Source of the DNA: JBFGJY01 sp041576975
GTDB lineage: Bacteria; Pseudomonadota; Gammaproteobacteria; UBA4575
Assembly: GCA_041576975.1 (NCBI GenBank)
Contig: JBFGJY010000005.1
Coordinates: forward strand, 1 to 62,658
DNA: 62,658 bases
Reading direction: 5' to 3'
Shown here: piece after piece, positions 60,472 through 62,658 of the stretch
How positions within the stretch are numbered: the stretch's first letter is position 1
Layout: the number at the start of each line of letters is the position of its first letter
Translations under genes and position numbers: made by a program
Notes under the pieces: generated by a model
What the model saw: only the letters and a program-made list of their open reading frames with translations
What the model was told of the DNA's origin: nothing
Database searches by the model: none

Positions 60472-61614
60472 TCATGACTTCATTTTCTGTTTTGTTTTAG
60501 TGAAATAATCTACATTATTTATTGGCAGTAACACACGAAATTCTGTCTGACCCGGTTTCGAATCAAACTCAATTAAACCCCCATGTAGATTTATTAAATT
60601 CTGCGCAATCGGTAATCCCAATCCTATTCCTTCTTCATCCCCCGATACCATAGGGAAGAAAATTTGTGGTTTGAGTTCATCTGCTACACCAGGACCATTA
60701 TCAACAACACATATTTGCGCGACTAGTCGATGACATGTATCTACTATCGTAAATTGTCGTAACACACGTGTCTTTACTGTAACTTCGCCAATTGAATCCA
60801 TGGCATATACCGCATTGCGAACAATGTTCAAAATAGCTTGTACCAACAAATCACGATCGGCATGAATAAGAGGAATGCTTGGATCGTAATCAGTCTTGAA
60901 TGTAATACCACTAGGAGTTTCAGCTAATGCTAGATGGCGAATATGTTCTAGAACGTCATGAATATTTATCTCTTGTTTTTGCGGAACAATGTTTGGTCCG
61001 AGCATTCGATCAACTAATTTACGTAATCGATCGGCTTCACTAATAATCACATCGGTATATTCGTCTAGGCCTTGTTCTGTAATTTCTCCAGCTAATAATT
61101 GCGCTGCACCACGCAACCCACCTAGCGGGTTTTTAATCTCATGTGCGAGTCCGCGTAGCATGCTTTGCGTTGCCTGACTTTCAAGCAACAAATGTTCTTC
61201 ACGAGCTATGCGTAACATACGATCCACTTGAGTAATTTCAAGTAAACATTCAGTTTTTTCCGCTTTGGTAAAAATGGGTGTTATAGAACAATCGATGGTC
61301 ATCTCTCCTCTGCCTAAACGTTTCAAGCAAACTTCTCGCTCAGTGATGGGATGCCCCGTCTGAATCGATTGTTGAATGTGAGGGATAAACTCACCATCGA
61401 TATCATGAATAAAATCCGTTAGTAGATGATGAAGTGCATGCCGTATCCCCGTGCCCAATAATTCTTCGGCTGCAGGATTGAGATAAGTTAGGCGTAATTC
61501 ATCATCGACCAACAATATGGCCACGGTTAAATTATCGAAAACTTTTTTATATTCCATGTTGGCAGGCGCAACGGCGGAAACTTCGCTGAATACATGGCTA
61601 ATTGCGTTGGTCAT
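60472..61614 (-). CDS. glnL: Nitrogen regulation sensor kinase NtrB
   Basis: 380 aa, soluble. N-terminal PAS domain (LLVDDELRLTYLNPAAEELLG), H-box LRGLAHEIKNPLGGLRGAAQLL with the phosphorylated His, then N-box ILNIVRNAVYAMD and G boxes (VDNGPGV, EGIGLGLPIAQNLI). The start is uncertain. ATG 61614 gives a protein 19 residues longer than E. coli NtrB, and the predicted sigma-54 start of transcription is only about 2 nt upstream of it. ATG 61557 (MEYKKVFDNLT) fits the family and the promoter better, though no clear Shine-Dalgarno precedes either. Confidence 0.93.
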   Translation of the reverse strand: MTNAISHVFSEVSAVAPANMEYKKVFDNLTVAILLVDDELRLTYLNPAAEELLGTGIRHALHHLLTDFIHDIDGEFIPHIQQSIQTGHPITEREVCLKRLGRGEMTIDCSITPIFTKAEKTECLLEITQVDRMLRIAREEHLLLESQATQSMLRGLAHEIKNPLGGLRGAAQLLAGEITEQGLDEYTDVIISEADRLRKLVDRMLGPNIVPQKQEINIHDVLEHIRHLALAETPSGITFKTDYDPSIPLIHADRDLLVQAILNIVRNAVYAMDSIGEVTVKTRVLRQFTIVDTCHRLVAQICVVDNGPGVADELKPQIFFPMVSGDEEGIGLGLPIAQNLINLHGGLIEFDSKPGQTEFRVLLPINNVDYFTKTKQKMKS

Positions 61615-61625
61615 AGCGGAAATTT

Positions 61626-61643
61626 TTGCAAGATTCGATCCAA
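61626..61643 (-). promoter_or_regulatory. Sigma-54 promoter of ntrBC
   Basis: The minus strand reads TTGGATCGAATCTTGCAA: GG and GC exactly 10 nt apart, with TTGCA at -12, matching the TTGGCACG-N4-TTGCA consensus well except for the CAC part. Transcription would start near 61616. Confidence 0.65.
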
Positions 61644-61704
61644 CCCCTAAACACAGTAAAAGCCAACAAAATCAGGAGCTTATCTTCCATAGCGATACAT
61701 GATC

Positions 61705-61761
61705 GCACTATATTAGAGCAAAGCAATTATAATTCAAGTGCAGTATGCACTATTTTAGGGC
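61705..61761. promoter_or_regulatory. Pair of NtrC-like enhancer sites
   Basis: GCACTATATTAGAGC (61705-61719) and GCACTATTTTAGGGC (61747-61761) resemble the NtrC consensus GCACYAWWWTGGTGC. They are 42 bp apart (four helical turns) and start about 62 bp upstream of the sigma-54 promoter. They are in the same orientation. Fits an NtrC enhancer for ntrBC. Confidence 0.6.
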
Positions 61762-61826
61762 TGAAGTGGGACTATTAGGATACTGGGTCAGCAGGGATGA
61801 CTTATAGTATTGAGCTACATTTTGAC

Positions 61827-62658
61827 TTAAGGCGTAGAAGGTCGAGGTGGTGGTGGTGGGGAACCAAGTGGATTGCGTTGTAATCGAGAAAATCGATGCA
61901 GTGTAAACTCCACGGACTCAGAACTGACAAGGGTTCGACCATTACGCGCAACAATTTTGGCGGTCACTACATGGGTACCACGATCAACATTTTCTATCAA
62001 AATACTAGTATTTGTTCCTTTATAGATTTCTTTATTATCAAGCATGATCACGTATTGATGTCCGATACCTTCATTTAGTGCAGGCGATACCTGATAGGCA
62101 ACGAGAACTTTGCCAGTATTTTCGCGGAGACTTTCTTCATGAGCGGGAGTAGTAATTGCAAGTGACTCGTAACCAGCATAAATGGCTTTCTTAGGTTTAG
62201 TATCAATACTTAGCGGTACCTGAACAGGTTTACTTCTAATTAATGGAGGTAGGGCCTCAAGCGCAACTTCTTCTGCCTCCGGACATAATTCTGGGGAAGG
62301 CGTGTCTAGATATATTTTATTGCCCTCACTATCCTTGCAGACATATATGGGTGATTGTGAAACTTTTTTTAAATCTGCTACTTCTGCACATAATTCAGAG
62401 GAAGGATCGTCTACATATATTTTATTGCCCTCCTTGTCCCAACAGGCGTCTATACGTTCGGGTGTATATATTTCTATGGGTGGGACTTCTTCAACTTTTT
62501 TATCTTTTTCATCTTCATCTTCTACTGTATCAGTACATGCCTCAGAAGTTGGTGTGTCTGAATACACGATATTGCCGTCCTTGTCTGTACACGTATAGAT
62601 GCCCGCTTGTGCGCCATTTGCAGATATGGCCAAGAACACCAACTTCAATAAACTTGCG
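61827..62658 (-). CDS. DUF4124 repeat protein, 5' end beyond window
   Basis: The frame stays open to the right edge (about 276 codons visible, no start codon in the window). The visible N-terminus ...LLKLVFLAISANGAQA|GIY is the end of a signal peptide, so the true start lies outside. Three DUF4124-type repeats follow (IYTCTDKDGNIVYSDTP..C, IDACWDKEGNKIYVDDP..C, IYVCKDSEGNKIYLDTP..C), an acidic linker, a beta-rich domain near 165-255 and a proline-rich tail (PPPPPRP). Single DUF4124 domains are common in gammaproteobacteria near ntrBC/glnA. Three in one protein are unusual. Function unknown. Confidence 0.82.
   Translation of the reverse strand, partial: ASLLKLVFLAISANGAQAGIYTCTDKDGNIVYSDTPTSEACTDTVEDEDEKDKKVEEVPPIEIYTPERIDACWDKEGNKIYVDDPSSELCAEVADLKKVSQSPIYVCKDSEGNKIYLDTPSPELCPEAEEVALEALPPLIRSKPVQVPLSIDTKPKKAIYAGYESLAITTPAHEESLRENTGKVLVAYQVSPALNEGIGHQYVIMLDNKEIYKGTNTSILIENVDRGTHVVTAKIVARNGRTLVSSESVEFTLHRFSRLQRNPLGSPPPPPRPSTP

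Noticed and set aside
1..62658. CRISPR array or tandem repeats
   Set aside because: No evenly spaced identical repeats were seen; the palindromic repeats are scattered single copies.

Overview
The window reads as chromosome of a non-enteric gammaproteobacterium with moderate-to-low GC. Conserved gene neighbourhoods support this: ispB / rplU-rpmA-obgE-proB / rpsT / murJ-ribF-ileS-lspA-ispH, and envC-ctp-yibQ / yibN-grxC-secB-gpsA / trmL. So do the Pseudomonas-type minor pilin operons and the NtrB-NtrC pair. I cannot name the genus. No phage, integrase, intact transposase or CRISPR array is visible.

Layout. (1) 1-4.7 kb is a loose accessory stretch: a DUF2934 protein cut by the left edge, a membrane methyltransferase, a decayed thermonuclease fragment, small secreted proteins including a Rap1a/Tai-type one, a zinc ribbon, TspO, an unknown protein and tRNA-Pro(CGG). 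Three or four copies of a short palindromic intergenic repeat lie here. (2) 4.7-16.1 kb is housekeeping: prenyl diphosphate synthesis, ribosomal proteins, ribosome assembly GTPase, proline synthesis, lipid II flippase, flavin synthesis, Ile-tRNA synthetase, lipoprotein signal peptidase and IspH. (3) 16.1-39.3 kb is a 23-kb minus-strand block of three tandem paralogous type IV pilus minor-pilin operons, each fimU-pilV-pilW-pilX-pilY1-(pilY2-like)-pilE, with a second pilE at the distal end. They encode three diverged PilY1 tip proteins (1152, 1314 and 1246 aa). Copies B and C share a promoter architecture that I could not find in front of copy A. (4) 39.9-48.3 kb is envelope/cell division (EnvC, S41 protease, YibQ), redox and secretion (YibN, GrxC, SecB), GpsA, TrmL and a class 1B dihydroorotate dehydrogenase. 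(5) 48.4-58.4 kb is a respiratory block on the minus strand: a cupredoxin-like protein, a Tat metallophosphoesterase and a monoheme cytochrome c, then a cbb3 oxidase operon. In that operon the CcoO subunit is fused to the diheme part of CcoP, and four tiny membrane proteins follow, with TauE/SafE, CcoI and a SCO-like protein behind them. (6) 59.0-62.7 kb is NtrC and NtrB with a well-formed sigma-54 promoter and two NtrC-like sites, then a DUF4124 protein cut by the right edge.

Working together. The pilus block can supply three alternative priming/tip complexes to one pilus machine whose motor, secretin and platform genes are not in the window. The respiratory block looks like one functional unit for microaerobic respiration. 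Upstream of its first gene is a perfect FNR/ANR box next to two abutting inverted repeats. The copper genes (CcoI, TauE/SafE family, SCO-like, CcoS) fit assembly of the heme-copper oxidase.

All calls come from reading the sequence and recalled family knowledge. No database search was run, and start codons are judged by Shine-Dalgarno spacing, overlaps and family N-termini.
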